Assembly (NCBI RefSeq): GCF_020283565.1
Contig: NC_060060.1
Coordinates: 31,434,001 to 31,498,000 of the forward strand
Reading direction: 5' to 3'
DNA length: 64,000 nucleotides
DNA from: Trifolium pratense
Lineage: Eukaryota > Streptophyta > Magnoliopsida > Fabales > Fabaceae
Under the pieces are notes generated by a model. It searched no databases. It was not told the DNA's origin and worked only from the letters and a program-made list of their open reading frames with translations. This document shows, one piece after another, positions 1 through 11,560 of the stretch. Positions within the stretch are counted from its first letter, which is position 1. Each line of letters starts with the position of its first letter. A program made the position numbers and the translations under genes.

Positions 1-5
1 CTCTT

Positions 6-157
6 ATTTATGCCAAGTTATTTTTTTGGTTATATAGTGGCTAGAATTTCACTTTTAAAGTGAAATAGTGGGAGTACCGACGTTCGAACCCCGATCCCTG
101 CATTTTACATGCAATATTCTTACCAACTGTATGTTCACGGGGATTTATGCAAAGTTA
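6..157 (-). repeat. tRNA-derived SINE with target duplication
   Basis: Read on the minus strand this is a tRNA-derived SINE: a pol III B-box (GGTTCGAAC-type, about 83-93), a 3' part ending in a run of A (seen as T at 21-27) and a degenerate tRNA-like head. A near-perfect 15 bp direct repeat (ATTTATGCMAAGTTA) flanks it at 6-20 and 143-157. It sits in the last intron of the partial WAT1-related gene. Other copies of the family in this window are at 16553, 17468, 19050 and 26815. Confidence 0.75.
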
Positions 158-202
158 CTTATATATATTGATCATGATCTAATTTGTGAAACATGTTTAT
201 AG

Positions 203-509
203 TGTAATTGGAGCAGTGCTGATAATGGCTGGATTATACATGGTGTTATGGGGTAAGAGTAAAGAAATGATAAGATTGACTCATTTAGATACCGAAGAAA
301 TCGACGAAATTAAGGTTGTTGTCACGCCTATCACCGTAGATCCGGAAAACATCAACTGTAGCAACAACAATCATACCAATAGTAAGAGCAACAATGTTGG
401 CAAGGATGATGAACATGATAATGATTCATTAAAATGTGAACATGAAGGACAAGACATTGAAAGTAATGGTAAACAAGAATTGGTTTCAAGCCTTTATGTG
501 AAGTCTTGA
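203..509 (+). CDS. WAT1-related (MtN21/EamA) transporter, last exon only (partial)
   Basis: This is the 3'-terminal exon of a gene whose other exons lie left of the window. The exon follows an AG at 201-202 and ends at TGA 507-509. It encodes the last membrane helix (IGAVLIMAGLYMVLWGKSKE) and a hydrophilic, acidic, Asn-rich cytosolic tail. The helix matches, almost residue for residue, the last exon of the complete WAT1-related gene at 16123-16411, including the GLYMVLWGKSKEM signature of plant EamA transporters. The tails diverge, so the two genes are tandem paralogues rather than one recent copy. An open frame beginning at 186 would need a GTG start inside the intron and is not the real start. 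The family comprises 10-helix drug/metabolite-superfamily transporters of the plasma membrane or tonoplast; the substrate of this member is unknown. Confidence 0.85.
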
Positions 510-715
510 GTGATGATGGCGTAAAATGTGTAAATAAGAATATTCTAAATCAAAATTTCCTTGTGTTAAATAATTTTTAAGTCAATTTTATAACTTTTGT
601 TTAATCATTCAATCTTTTTACACATTTAATTTCATCCATTTTTGTTACAATAATTAATGTGGTGTGTGGTGACTCTTTTTATCTTTTTCTTTTGAAACAC
701 TTAAAATTAGTAATA
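510..715. other. 3' flank of partial WAT1-related gene
   Basis: AT-rich 3' untranslated and intergenic DNA. I see no further gene or clear repeat. Confidence 0.6.
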
Positions 716-1799
716 TTATGGCCCGTTTGGTGCGCATGATAGCATAGTGACAGGATAGGATATAAAACAGGATAAGGATAGGATATGATAACAACAGGAT
801 AACATTTATACTCACTTATCATATCCTATGTTTGGTGCACACAGGATAACAAACATGATAACTATTATATTTTGTTTTTAATACATACTTGCTCATAATA
901 ATGTGATAAGATATATAACATATTTAATTGACAAAATTACTCTTGTAAAACAATTGTTATTTTTTAAAAATTATTTTGTAATACTTTGAATTTTATAAAT
1001 AAAAAATATAAATAAGTAATCAAATAACTTTATATAATTTAAAATAAAAATCACGAGAAAATAATCAAGTTTAATTTTTTATATGAATCATGATCAAATA
1101 AATAACTCAATAATATATACGGGGGTGGGTGGGGTAGCTCAGTTGGCACTTGCTGACTGAGCGGGTGTAGGCTGTTGGTCAGGGGTTCGATCCTTGGCAG
1201 CAGCAATTATAGTATTTTCTTTGTAAATAAGTTGGTGGTACTTATAAACCATCAACTTTTAAAAAAAAAAAAAAAAAACTCAATAATATATACATGTTAG
1301 ATAAGCCAAATAAATATATGATATATCTCATACGTAAATAATAAAACTAATATTGCAAAAAAATTATATTTAATTTTTTATAAAATTTAAATTAATATCC
1401 CTATTTGTCAATTTTTTAATAATCATTTTACTTTAAAATATTGTAATTTTAGTAAAATTTTGTTTTTTTAGAATATTTAAATTACAAAATTACCCATGTG
1501 AGAAAATCACATATATATTTAAAAATTAATTATTTTATTATTTATATTTTATTAATTTTATTTTATGTATTTTAAAATATATTTTATAAAATAAATCAGT
1601 AATTTTTTTTTCTTCTTATCCTATCCTGCTGCTAACCCAGCTCAAATTCAGGATAAGAATTATAACTAGAGAGACAGGATAGGATAAGCTTCAGGATTAA
1701 CTTATCATATCCTGTTGTATCACCAAACACTGGATTGCGACAGGATATGATACAGTTATCCTATCTTGTCTCTTATCCTGTGCATCAAACGGGCCCTTA
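716..1799. mobile_element. Tourist-like (PIF/Harbinger type) TIR element with nested SINE
   Basis: The ends are inverted: GGCCCGTTTGGTGC at 720-733 and its complement GCATCAAACGGGCCC at 1782-1796, followed inward on both sides by several GGATAGGATA/TATCCTATCC motifs. Flanking TTA at 716-718 and 1797-1799 fits the 3 bp target duplication of PIF/Harbinger elements. The interior is very AT-rich and has no transposase frame, so it is non-autonomous. A SINE has inserted in it (1121-1276). Confidence 0.7.
1104..1293 (+). repeat. Full-length tRNA-derived SINE with 17 bp target duplication
   Basis: The A-box (GGTAGCTCAGTTGGC, about 1133-1147) and B-box (GGGGTTCGATCC, about 1182-1193) are tRNA-like, and the element ends in an 18-base A tail. 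The body is 1121-1276. AACTCAATAATATATAC is repeated perfectly at 1104-1120 and 1277-1293. This is a SINE family distinct from the one at 6-157 and is inserted inside the Tourist-like element, so it is the younger of the two. Confidence 0.88.
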
Positions 1800-4250
1800 G
1801 TATTTTTCTTCATTCACCGTCCTCAACTAACTCATAGCTCAAACCAGTTGAACTATTCAACACTTTAATCATTACTTTATTATATTCATTCAAACATAGA
1901 ATTTCTAGTTAAATTAAAAAAATGTGTATCTTCTTATCCAAACATAGATCTTGTCTAGTGCAAGGCCAACAAGAGCTCGCCATTATATTTTTTTCAATTT
2001 TTTTATAACATAGAATGAATTAGACATATATTATTGAGTGAAATGTTATACTTGTTTTATTATAAAATGTTAATAGACGATTTTGTGGCTCAAATAATAT
2101 TACATCTTTTATATAGATTGTGCATTAAGCCTCAAAATATCCTAGATAGAGACATGTCTGAACGCTTTTTAGTTTATTTTAAATTATATGAACTCATTAA
2201 TTTATTAATTCAAATAAATTCCTATAAAAAAATATTAATATTTTCTTTTTATCAAAAGACATTTCTTCATTCCTCCACATCACATACCTCATATCAATTA
2301 GCACCGTTTTCAAACTTGGGCTTGATTTGGCCCAAACTAACTGCTCTAGGCTTCTAAAATATATTGGGCTCACATTGTGTAAGAATCTAATTACAACTTA
2401 TACATGCTAACCACTATTCTTCTTCGGTGTTCTTTAGATTCTCCTTCAATTTCATCGAAAAATATCTTATCTAGAATTGCAACCATCGCAAGCATGTTTT
2501 GCTCAATTATCTGAAACTGCCCCATTAGAGTTAATTTTTAACCAATTCGCCTATGGTTGCAACCAAAACAAGATAGTGTCGCCAATCATCATTGAACTTG
2601 AATCAGTATTTTCTTCTTAACATCATCGAAAGGACCTCGTCACAATTACATAAATCCCAATCCGTAATTTACATAGAGGTATTGTTAACTATTAATGAAG
2701 AAATTTTAAATAAAAAAAGTACATAATCCTGAATCACCGTACCATAAACAAGCTTATTTTAACTTTTTTTTTACTATGTTATAGACACTTATTTTCGATT
2801 TGATAATACCTAAAATTAATAAAAAGAAAATCTCGGTATTTATTCATCTATATTCTATGATATCTTAACAAAGAGAATTTTTTTTAACAAGGGTACGTAA
2901 TGCATAACATATATAGAGTTTTTGGCGTGATTAATTGAACATGCACCAGCACATTTTTCTAATTTGACATGCATGGTAGAGAATAAAGAAAAATACCAAG
3001 TCACCTATAGGGTAAAATGCGATGAACCTGTGTAGTGTACAGTGGTCAATCGTGGGAATATAGGAGGAAAAAATTCATGTGTTTGCGGCTTTTAATTGAT
3101 ATATATAAGACAACTTTTATGAACTAAAAAGATAGACCTTTAACTCTTGGACTCAGTATTGATTGACAATAACATAATGAAGAAACAAACGTCTATGTCT
3201 TAATAGGCTTGACGCTTGGTGTGGACTGACGACTATGGACTTGTATGGATGATTATATCGTATGTACCCTAGCTATTACACTTTAACTATACAAGTCACC
3301 GTGAGTTCCATCTTCAGCCCAGTTCAACTCGTCCACGAGCTCCACTGTCAGCCCAACTTGACTCACTATGAGCTTCATCTTCAGCTCAACTCAACCACGA
3401 GCTCCATCTTCAACACAACAAGCTCATCATGGCCATTATTGAGCTCAATCTTTGGTTCAACTATGCAAGACATTTGGACTTCGTCTTGGCATGCCACACA
3501 TATTGTACGAACCAATGACGTGAGCTACACATGTTTCAGCTACATGTCTCCTATACGGATGAGTTGCATATGAAACCTGAGCCATATCTTATTGGGTTTG
3601 ATCCTCAACTATGAAAAAAAAAAACATTAGGTCAAAGAATAGTGGACTATAAAAGGAGACACTTAAGAGAAAATGGGATTGAACATTTTTCTATTCTAAA
3701 CAGTGTATTGTAATAGTCATTTTTTTGAGTGCTCTAAAACTCTCTATGACAACTCACCCTTTATATTAATCTTTTATTTACATACGTGAACAATTCTAAA
3801 GTTCCGGGTTCTAGTGTTTAAATTTTCAAAGGATTAATAGAAGAAGTTTAAAATGTTATTAGAGCATCTTCAATAGAGGGTTAATAGAGAGTCTCATATT
3901 CTATATATTAAAATAAAATTGAGCACAAGATGTGCTTAACGAAAGAGTTGACAAGGGCTACAAAAAATGAAAAAACATCAACATCCAAAAAACCAATCAA
4001 CATCCTAGACAAAGATAATGGATTTAACCGTCACATATTCAAAACATAATGAAAACTTTTCTTTCTAGTCTTCAACCACCACCATGATAATTTTTTCATC
4101 TTGTCAAACATCTCCACATAAGAATCTTTACGAGCAAAAATCCTATTGTTTTTTTCCTTTTAGAGAATCCAACGATAAGACAACCAAACCGCTTGTAAAC
4201 CTTAGCAAACTTCTTTACGAAAAACATGCATTACAAAATTGTGAAGCGTG
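1800..4250. other. Intergenic, AT-rich, no supported gene
   Basis: Open frames here lack family similarity and plant-like codon structure. The only structure I see is at about 3290-3460, where a GAGCTCCATCTTCAGCCCAA-like phrase recurs about four times with a period near 33 bp, and a TATA-like CTATAAAAGG at about 3647. Together these could be a decayed LTR. Confidence 0.5.
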
Positions 4251-4251
4251 G

Positions 4252-4670
4252 TCAGCAACAACATTTGATAACGGACCGTAACCAATGAAGAATTTTATTC
4301 GAGAGAAAAATTGCAACCAAAAAACAAATGGTTGGCAGTTTCAACGATTCTACAACCACATGCACATAATATTGAGTCCAAATGAGGCATTCCTCGACCA
4401 AGCAAAAAGAGACATTGTCAAGAGAGCAATTTTGTTCCATATAACGTCACTATGGGCAGCCACCGCTAACGGAATGATGTGAGCTAACAAATGGTAAGCT
4501 TTGTTGACCGAGTAGCCTGTATTAGGATCAGGCAACCACCTCCACTGATCTGGTGTACAGCTTCCTGCAAGAAAATAAGATCCAAAACAGCACAACACGT
4601 CATATGCATCCCCACCTCCCACACAAAGAGATGTCGCTGTCATCTCCAACCTGCTTCCCGCAGTCCCCAT
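4252..4670 (-). pseudogene. LINE (non-LTR retrotransposon) zf-RVT fragment
   Basis: On the minus strand one frame reads WRWLPDPNTGYSVNKAYHLL and then IWNKIALLTMSLFAWSRNA. This is the recognisable start of the reverse-transcriptase zinc-binding region (zf-RVT) found at the C-terminal side of plant L1-type LINE ORF2. The continuation is in another frame (4252-4440), so a frameshift has broken it. No upstream endonuclease or RT domain and no poly-A end was found, so it is a small decayed piece. Confidence 0.65.
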
Positions 4671-4675
4671 TCCCT

Positions 4676-5997
4676 CTTATACAACTTTGCCACCAAAATA
4701 TTTTTGTCAACGGATAACTCAAACAAATCTACTAAATTTAATATTTCGAGGTTTATCATCAAATATTTATATTAAGTAAAGTTTTTTAAAAATATCTTAC
4801 TATTAATAGGAAATAATAATAACAAACGTCACTGAAACTCACACACATGCAAAGTTCCGAGTTCGAACCATAATATATTTTTAATAAAACAAACCGATGC
4901 TTATTTGAGCAATTCCTAAAAGTCCTGAGTCATGACATCCCTAACTTTTGAGGTACGTCTGTTTTTGTGTTTCACTCTATTTATTTAGTGTATTAAAATG
5001 GTGACATGACTTGGCATAATATAGAACATACATTGTGGTGCTTTATAACAAAGATGCCACATGCTACAACAGTCTATACCATTTTGAATTTGATGAACTT
5101 AGAATATTTGGCCCCCAATTGAAGATAAGTATTCCACCATTTGATTTGCCTTAACCCAGACAAATACAGAGTTTCCACACAATCATATAAACCACATGCA
5201 AGATTCATTATTGTGCGCAATATCTCTTTAAATCATTAAGATAATAACAATTGGATTTTATTTAAAAATTCATGTTTCATTATTAACAAAAAGTTATATA
5301 GAGAATTGAATTTAAAGTTCCAACATAAATGAAAAGAAACAATATATTGTGTAGAAATTAAAAGAAAACTCAAGTATATATTGGATACAATAATGCTTAT
5401 GCTCCATTGAGTCTTAAAGTAGGTCTCCAATTTGACCAAAAAAAAAATATCATTGAATTGGAGGATATGAATTTGAAGAATGAGGATCTGCTTCTAACAG
5501 CTACGATCAACTCTTCAAGTAGATATTTTTTAGCATTTCTTCTATACAATGAATTTGACACACTTAATCTAAATCTTTCAAGTTCTTTGAATGAATTTAA
5601 GCAACCCACAAATTAATTTCACACAATAAATAATGACAATATTTAGACATAAATTCTTAAAATTTTGTATTCATCATAGTTCAACTCTTATAAAACCGAC
5701 TTATAATGTAAAAATTATCCACTATTTTTAAACACAATCACGCCTCTTGTTTAGAACTGGCCTAAGGACAATATAGATTGAATTATCCACTATTTTTAAA
5801 CACAATATAGATTGAATTTGAAAATTTTATTTGTGCCCTCAAGAATCTTCCTCCAATATATTTTTTTGAGTTTCTCACTTTAAATATATTTTATATTGTG
5901 AAGAAAAAAATAAAATATCTCATTCATGTTGGAGACGACCTTTTTCTTTCCATTTTCCCTTTATCCTTCCATTTTACCCAAATGTCCCCTAACCCCC
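4676..5997. other. Intergenic, no supported gene
   Basis: AT-rich sequence. The phrase ATTATCCACTATTTTTAAAC occurs twice (about 5716 and 5782), a local 65 bp duplication. The opposing small open frames around 5240-5620 show no recognisable family. Confidence 0.5.
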
Positions 5998-6561
5998 TTA
6001 GAGTTTGTTTGGAAGTTTATGAGGGGGTGAGAGGGATTTGGTGGTTCATTTTTCTTCATTTTTTTAAAAAAATTTGGGGAATATATATTGAGGGAGGATT
6101 TTAGATAAATTCTTCAAATCTTTTACATGATACTTCCTCCGGCCTCTTTTGTAAGCCAAAATTCCATTTTGCACATTTATTAAGGAGTTACCTTTTTGTC
6201 TTGATTTTATGTGAAATTTTTATTACAATTCCTAAAATGACCTTCTAATAGTATTAAATTGACATTGAGACTCTACAATCAAGTAAAAAGTTGAACAATT
6301 AACTAGGGATACTTTTGGAATGATAGCATTTAATGAAGTTACTTTTGATAACTTTTCCTTATATTTAAAGCCAATTTTTTTTGTTGACTTTTGCTTATAA
6401 ATAAGGTCGGAGGGAGTATATAAGATTCTCAATATTAAAATATACTATTAATTATAAACATTCTTTTATCGTTCTTTACAAAATCATTTCCCGAATATAA
6501 TGAAAGATTTATATATTTTCTCTTTTTTTCTCCCCAGAATGTCCTCTCCTCCAAACTCTTA
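5998..6561. mobile_element. Possible Tourist-like element with a nested Stowaway MITE
   Basis: GAGTTTGTTTGGAAG at 6001 and the inverted CCTCCAAACTC ending at 6558 are flanked by TTA at 5998-6000 and 6559-6561. The terminal match is short and gapped, so the outer element is tentative. The Stowaway at 6131-6420 lies inside it. Confidence 0.42.
6131..6420. mobile_element. Stowaway-like MITE
   Basis: The ends are TACTTCCTCCGGCCTCTTTT and ...GGTCGGAGGGAGTA. These are the CTCCCTCCG-type inverted termini and TA target duplication of Stowaway (Tc1/mariner) MITEs. There is no coding capacity. Confidence 0.75.
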
Positions 6562-6708
6562 AATGGAACTTTAGAGTGTGACTCAAGTATTCGGGCAATG
6601 GTGATCGGATAGTAGATATAGTTGAATGAATCTTGAATAGATTATAATATCATCTTAATTAAACTTAGATTGAACCTGACTCGGCCTTTATAAAATCGGC
6701 TTGTAAAA

Positions 6709-6834
6709 TACTCCTTCCGTCATAAAATATAAGCAAAAGTTGGTCAGCAAAAATGAATGTATTTAGTCCAAATCTTTAATACATCAAGTTTCTTTTACTC
6801 ATATTTACTTATATATTTTAGGACAGAGGGAGTA
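6709..6834. mobile_element. Short Stowaway-like MITE
   Basis: TACTCCTTCCGTCATAAAAT at the left and ATTTTAGGACAGAGGGAGTA at the right form a Stowaway inverted repeat of about 20 bp with TA duplication. The interior, including the AAATATAAGCAAAAGTT phrase, is typical of the family in dicots. Confidence 0.8.
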
Positions 6835-6937
6835 ATGATTAATCTATCTATATATTTATAACACGTGAAACTTTATGTGACTCCTATTAACATAAATCAC
6901 GTTTCGAAAACTCAATATTGTCAAACATTCAAGTACT

Positions 6938-7091
6938 CTATTATCCTCTCTGGTCTTATATATAAGTAAGAATTTTTTTTCAAATTCATTGAATAATTGA
7001 TGTATCTTATTTATATTATTGACCAGATACATCAATTTTCAATGAATCTAAAAAAAATCTTTGTCAATATATTATATAAGACAGGAGGTTT
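6938..7091. mobile_element. Degenerate palindromic MITE
   Basis: CTCTGGTCTTATATATAAG (about 6949) pairs with ATATTATATAAGACAGGAGG (about 7069), and an inner palindrome around TGATGTATCT...AGATACATCA (about 7000-7035) makes the whole segment a foldback. Probably a decayed Stowaway relative. Confidence 0.55.
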
Positions 7092-8517
7092 TTTTTTAAC
7101 CAACATTGGCTTGACCTCCTTCCTCAAAGTGATTAAATTATTAACAATTTTTGTGCATGCCATGATAATGCACACTAGCTAGTAGTAATTTACAAAATCA
7201 AATTCATTAATCATTGATCATAATCATGCTCACCAAACACCAAATCATAATTTGATTGATACAATAGTATCAAACAAGTTTATGTCCAAATCATCATGCT
7301 AGACAATTTTAATGCAAAATCAATCATGTAATTGAATTGATGTTTTATACTAGAATCTTGGATATTTGGTTCATAGGATAAGGGATTTGCTCTTTACCTT
7401 TTTCCAGCTCTCTTCCTTTTATTTTGCCAACTTGATGCATTGGGGATCTTTTTGAAGTGGCTCCACTGCGATGGCTATGCGTTTTGAATGAGCGGAGTTA
7501 AATGTATCACATCACATGTAGTGTCCGATTTAAATGTAGTGTATGTTCCCTATTTGGGTGTATCATATCATATAATATAAGATTAAAAACTATACTTTAT
7601 ATTTATCAACAATGAATGGTTCATGTGATAAAGATTTTTAACAGCTTAAATAGATAGTTAATGTTTCAATTTTTTATTTCTACATGTGGAAAAAATTTAA
7701 TTGGGAGGGAAGAATTCATTTTGTCTATCTCACAAATCACAAGTTTTCCGGTAGGTAAAATTTTGTACGACATCATGGTATAACGATAAAACATATATAT
7801 TTTTTTGATTAACGATAAAACATATATTTTATTCTTCATTAAAAGTGAATTCATTAGCCAAGAGGAGTTGATTCTACCGAAAAGACAGGGTGACCTAATA
7901 TAATTAGAGGCCTAAATCAGATTTTGTTGTGAGACCTTGTAAAAAGAAAATTACGCAAAGTAGTATGAAAAATAAATAGAAAATCTAAATATTGCTAAGA
8001 TAGTGATTGGACCTGAATTTGAGACTTTCAACTTTACCAACACAACTAAAAAATACGAAAAAAAATAAAATTGTCTTAACATATATTTATAACTAAATTG
8101 AATTAATTTGAGGTTTTTTTTTTCCTCAAATCTTGGGGTCTAAAGCTCTTGCATGGGTTGTTGCCCTGCAGAAAAAACAAGACTTATATAATATGACAAA
8201 TTAAATTTGAATTTGAACTAAAATGTATATTTATATTTAGTGTTTAACACGTTCAATTATATATAATTGAGTTGAGAAAATTTATAAAAGATAAAGAAAA
8301 TAAAAAATTAGTTATTGTGTACCATAACCAAATAAAGTTCACATGCTAGCACTCAATAAAAAGGATTGGGCATTAACACTTTAGTAAAGGTGTTTGATTC
8401 GTGGAATCGTATGAATTCATCATGTAGCTAAAAGTGTTCTAATAACTCAATTATGGGATAATGGGACTTGATATTTTTCTAAGTATACATATTAACTTTT
8501 CCAAATTAATAACTTCA
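7092..8517. other. Intergenic, no supported gene
   Basis: AT-rich DNA without a convincing coding frame. It contains one micro-insertion with a 17 bp direct repeat (7782-7827). Confidence 0.5.
7782..7827 (-). repeat. Micro-retroinsertion (12 bp) with 17 bp target duplication
   Basis: AACGATAAAACATATAT occurs at 7782-7798 and 7811-7827. Between the copies lie only 12 bases, a T-run followed by GATT, that is AATC plus poly-A on the minus strand. This resembles the extreme 3' tail of a LINE. Confidence 0.65.
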
Positions 8518-8563
8518 AGTACAATTAGTGTTTTTGTCAAAAAAAAAAAGTACAATTAGTGTT
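8518..8563 (+). repeat. Micro-retroinsertion (16 bp) with 15 bp target duplication
   Basis: AGTACAATTAGTGTT occurs at 8518-8532 and 8549-8563, flanking TTTGTC plus an A-run (8533-8548). A second event with the same TTTGTC-A head lies just downstream at 8570-8609, between two copies of AATATTTAACA. Confidence 0.7.
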
Positions 8564-8699
8564 ACAATAAATATTTAACATAGATATTTTGTCAAAAAAA
8601 TATTTAACAAAGTTATGGAATATAAATTACGGCTAACAACTAGTCAACAATATATAAACTAATTGTCTGTCTCCTTTGACATGACTACCAAATCTAATT

Positions 8700-9380
8700 T
8701 GTTGGATATGCCTTGAAATCTCAGTTACAAGAAGTCAGAAAAATCTTTGTTGAATCTTTTTGCATCTTTGATGTTTTGAAGATTTTTTGGGAAAAAAATA
8801 TATTTTTTTGGAAGACATTCTGACTTGGATTTGTTTTATTTTAAAACAGATTTGTTACTAATTTTTGGCATATATTTTTCTATAAATAGGGAGTGCTTTA
8901 TTCATAGAAAAATTGAGAGAGAGAGAGAAAGAAAGTAGAGATGTAGAGGCAAGGATTAGGGTTTACCACCACACAAGGGCTAGGGTTTTAGAGAGGAAAA
9001 AGGTTTTTTTCTCTTGGTACAACTCTAGGGTGAGTGAACTATCTTTGCGGTACACCTTGGAAAACACTTATCAAATTGAGTCTCTTGGCCACGGGAAGAG
9101 ATTCGGGATTTGGGTAGAATTAGGATTAATTCTTGTAACTCAATTGGAACTCTTTGTAAAGTTACTCGTTTGATATAGTGGAACGGAGGGGCTGCTCTCT
9201 CCCCCAGACTAGGTCATTATTGGACCGAACTGGGTAAACAAATTATCGTGTTCTTTCTTCTCCTTTATCTTGTTTATCGGTTATTATTATTATTGCTTAT
9301 TCCGCTTGTTATTGGTTGCCGTTCTATTGCTCCACACATCAAGTTATTCATTGGTGTGATTTTACGACGAATTCACAACA
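8700..9380 (+). repeat. 5' LTR of the Copia-like element
   Basis: 681 bp, TG...CA ends. It contains a TATA box (TATAAATA, 8881-8888), a GA repeat and an AGGGTTT-rich transcribed leader. Small frames inside it (for example 8913-9173) are LTR sequence, not genes. Confidence 0.93.
8881..8888 (+). promoter_or_regulatory. TATA box of 5' LTR
   Basis: TATAAATA followed about 30 bp later by the probable RNA start region (GAAAAATTGAGAGAG). The identical motif is at 11053-11060 in the 3' LTR. Confidence 0.7.
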
Positions 9381-9381
9381 A

Positions 9382-9400
9382 TTGGCGCCCACCGTGGGGC
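9382..9400 (+). promoter_or_regulatory. Primer-binding site, tRNA-Lys
   Basis: TGGCGCCCACCGTGGGGC lies two bases after the LTR. It is the reverse complement of the 3' end of plant tRNA-Lys (..GCCCCACGGTGGGCG plus CCA). The second LTR element at 54350 has the same site. Confidence 0.75.
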
Positions 9401-9426
9401 AATTGGAACAATTTGAAGTGAGCACC

Positions 9427-9609
9427 ATGGGTTTTAAGTCGGATATCGAGGGACTTTCCGAAAACAATTTGGAATTGTTGAAAGTGAAGATGGAAGCAAT
9501 TTTAATGTTCGGGATGATGGATAAAACATGGAGTGTTGTTATCTGGTGCCTCGAAGATAAAAGGTTAATGGAGATAGCGAAGAAGGTCAGCCTGGAGAGG
9601 CGGTGCTAA
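9427..9609 (+). pseudogene. Copia gag-like remnant
   Basis: A 60-residue frame begins about 45 bp after the LTR. Its start (KSDIEGLSENNLELLKVKME) resembles the N terminus of Copia gag, where a F-x-I-E-x-F-x-G-x-N-x-x-x-W-K-x-K-M pattern is usual; the Trp is replaced here. A stop truncates it. Further on, around 9690-9900, a frame fragment reads SWTLDASITC...DVRYVSELRCK, which faintly resembles the protease/pre-integrase junction of Copia polyproteins (W-x-L-D-S-G ... V-R-H-V-P-x-L). This is family resemblance by eye. Confidence 0.5.
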
Positions 9610-10389
9610 GAATACTCGGGTTACTTCTGAAACAACAACTTTATTATGAGGATGTGGAGGTGCTAGTGGAAGTTGAGATTCGGTGGAGTGTTGAGTCATG
9701 GACGTTGGATGCTTCTATCACATGTGGTCAAAGAATGAATACTTTGAGACTCTAGAGCTAGTTGAAGGTGGAGCCGTTCATCTTGAAGACGGAAAGCTTG
9801 AAGTTTCAAGGTATGAGTTTAGCTTGTCTTACGAAGTTTGACAATCGTGAGTTTCTTTACACGATGTGAGGTATGTTTCTGAACTTAGATGCAAAGATAT
9901 ATGGTATGCATCAATAACTAGTGGTGATTCTCATAATGTGGTTGAGTTGTGGGACTTCGGGTGGACCTGTTAGTGACATGAGTTTAGTTGGAGTAGTGAA
10001 CAAGGTTTAATAGGTGTTGAACTGAACTGGAATTGTTGGAGACTAACAATAGCTTGAAGTATGTTTCAGAGGAGTTGAAGAGGTCTTGCGTGTTACAAGG
10101 TGGAGATCATGGTGGGTATACTTTGGTGGAAACTCGGTTTGAGGTGGAGTCTTCCAATAGTGGTAGACAGTCAACATTATCTCTTGGCTATCTAATCGGA
10201 GATATGAAAGAGAGTGGTATTGTTGAACCAAAGGGGATTACCATGGAGACCTTGTGGATTATGTTTCAATTGTGGCTGAAGAAGTGCAAGACCTTGAGAG
10301 GATCTTCAGGGAGGCAATTGAAAGCAACAGGTGATCAGACTTGGTAACTTGTGAGACTGCTGGAGGTAGTTGGATACAAGGAGAGTTTG

Positions 10390-10790
10390 ATGTTGCAGCT
10401 TGTGGAACCACCTAAAATTCCAAGGTTGGTTTGGAGCCAAGCAAAACTTCGAGAGTACGGAAGGCATTCCGGGGTCGAAGAGTGGTGAAGGCTTGTAGGG
10501 CTATCGCAAAATCCCATGGATAGTCGGAGGCAAGCGATTCTTCAGGAGGACGGAAAAGGCACAATCTGGGGGCTGAAGAGGGATGGTAGAGCTTGTTGAG
10601 CTATCTAAAATTCCGATGATAGTTGGGAGCAAGCGTTTCTTCAGGGAGGTACGGACTTGACCAGTTCGGAGTCTGAAGAGGGTGCGGTGAATCTTGTGGG
10701 GCTACCTAAAATCCTATGGTAGTGGGATGCAAGATCTTCATGAGAGCGGAAGGCATTCCGAGGATGAAGAGGGAGGTACAGTCCGGTGAT
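10390..10790 (+). repeat. Degenerate tandem repeat inside the LTR element
   Basis: About four units of roughly 110 bp recur: an AAG-AGGG..GTAGAGCTTGT phrase, then GGGCTA-CTAAAATCC, GGAGCAAGCG and TTCTTCAGGGAGG. The unit is imperfect, so the array is older than the insertion or was copied with the element. Confidence 0.55.
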
Positions 10791-10870
10791 CTTGAATAGA
10801 AGATTCAAGATGGAGAGAGCAGCACGGTGGTTGATGGGATCACCATCGATTTAAAGGCAAGGTGGAGAAT

Positions 10871-11560
10871 TGTTGGATATGCCTTGAAATCTCAGTTACA
10901 AGAAGTCAGAAAAATCTTTGTTGAATCTTTTTGCATCTTTGATGTTTTGAAGATTTTTTGGGAAAAAAATATATTTTTTTTGGAAGACGTTCTGACTTGG
11001 ATTTGTTTTATTTTAAAACAGATTTGTTACTAATTTTTGGCATATATTTTTCTATAAATAGGGAGTGCTTTATTCATAGAAAAATTGAGAGAGAGAGAGA
11101 GAGAGAGAAAGAAAGTAGAGATGTAGAGGCAAGGATTAGGGTTTACCACCACACAAGGGCTAGGGTTTTAGAGAGGAAAAAGGTTTTTTTCTCTTGGTAC
11201 AACTCTAGGGTGAGTGAACTATCTTTGCGGTACACCTTGGAAAACACTTATCAAATTGAGTCTCTTGGCCACGGGAAGAGATTCGGGATTTGGGTAGAAT
11301 TAGGATTAATTCTTGTAACTCAATTGGAACTCTTTGTAAAGTTACTCGTTTGATATAGTGGAACGGAGGGGCTGCTCTCTCCCCCAGACTAGGTCATTAT
11401 TGGACCGAACTGGGTAAACAAATTATCGTGTTCTTTCTTCTCCTTTATCTTGTTTATCGGTTATTATTATTATTGCTTATTCCGCTTGTTATTGGTTGCC
11501 GTTCTATTGCTCCACACATCAAGTTATTCATTGGTGTGATTTTACGACGAATTCACAACA
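10871..11560 (+). repeat. 3' LTR of the Copia-like element
   Basis: 690 bp, preceded by the purine tract AAGGCAAGGTGGAGAA (10855-10870) and followed by the TAATT duplication. It is nearly identical to the 5' LTR. Confidence 0.93.

Noticed and set aside
1121..1200. tRNA gene candidate (GGGGTAGCTCAGTTGG...)
   Set aside because: No acceptor-stem pairing or anticodon arm; it is the tRNA-like head of a SINE.
2034..2357. Open frame of 107 codons
   Set aside because: AT-rich, no recognisable domain, no splice or promoter context.
3262..3573. Open frame of 103 codons
   Set aside because: It is translation of a short imperfect DNA repeat.
8913..9173. Frame starting MREREKES, also at 10958-11353
   Set aside because: Lies wholly inside the LTRs; same sequence in both copies because the LTRs are the same.
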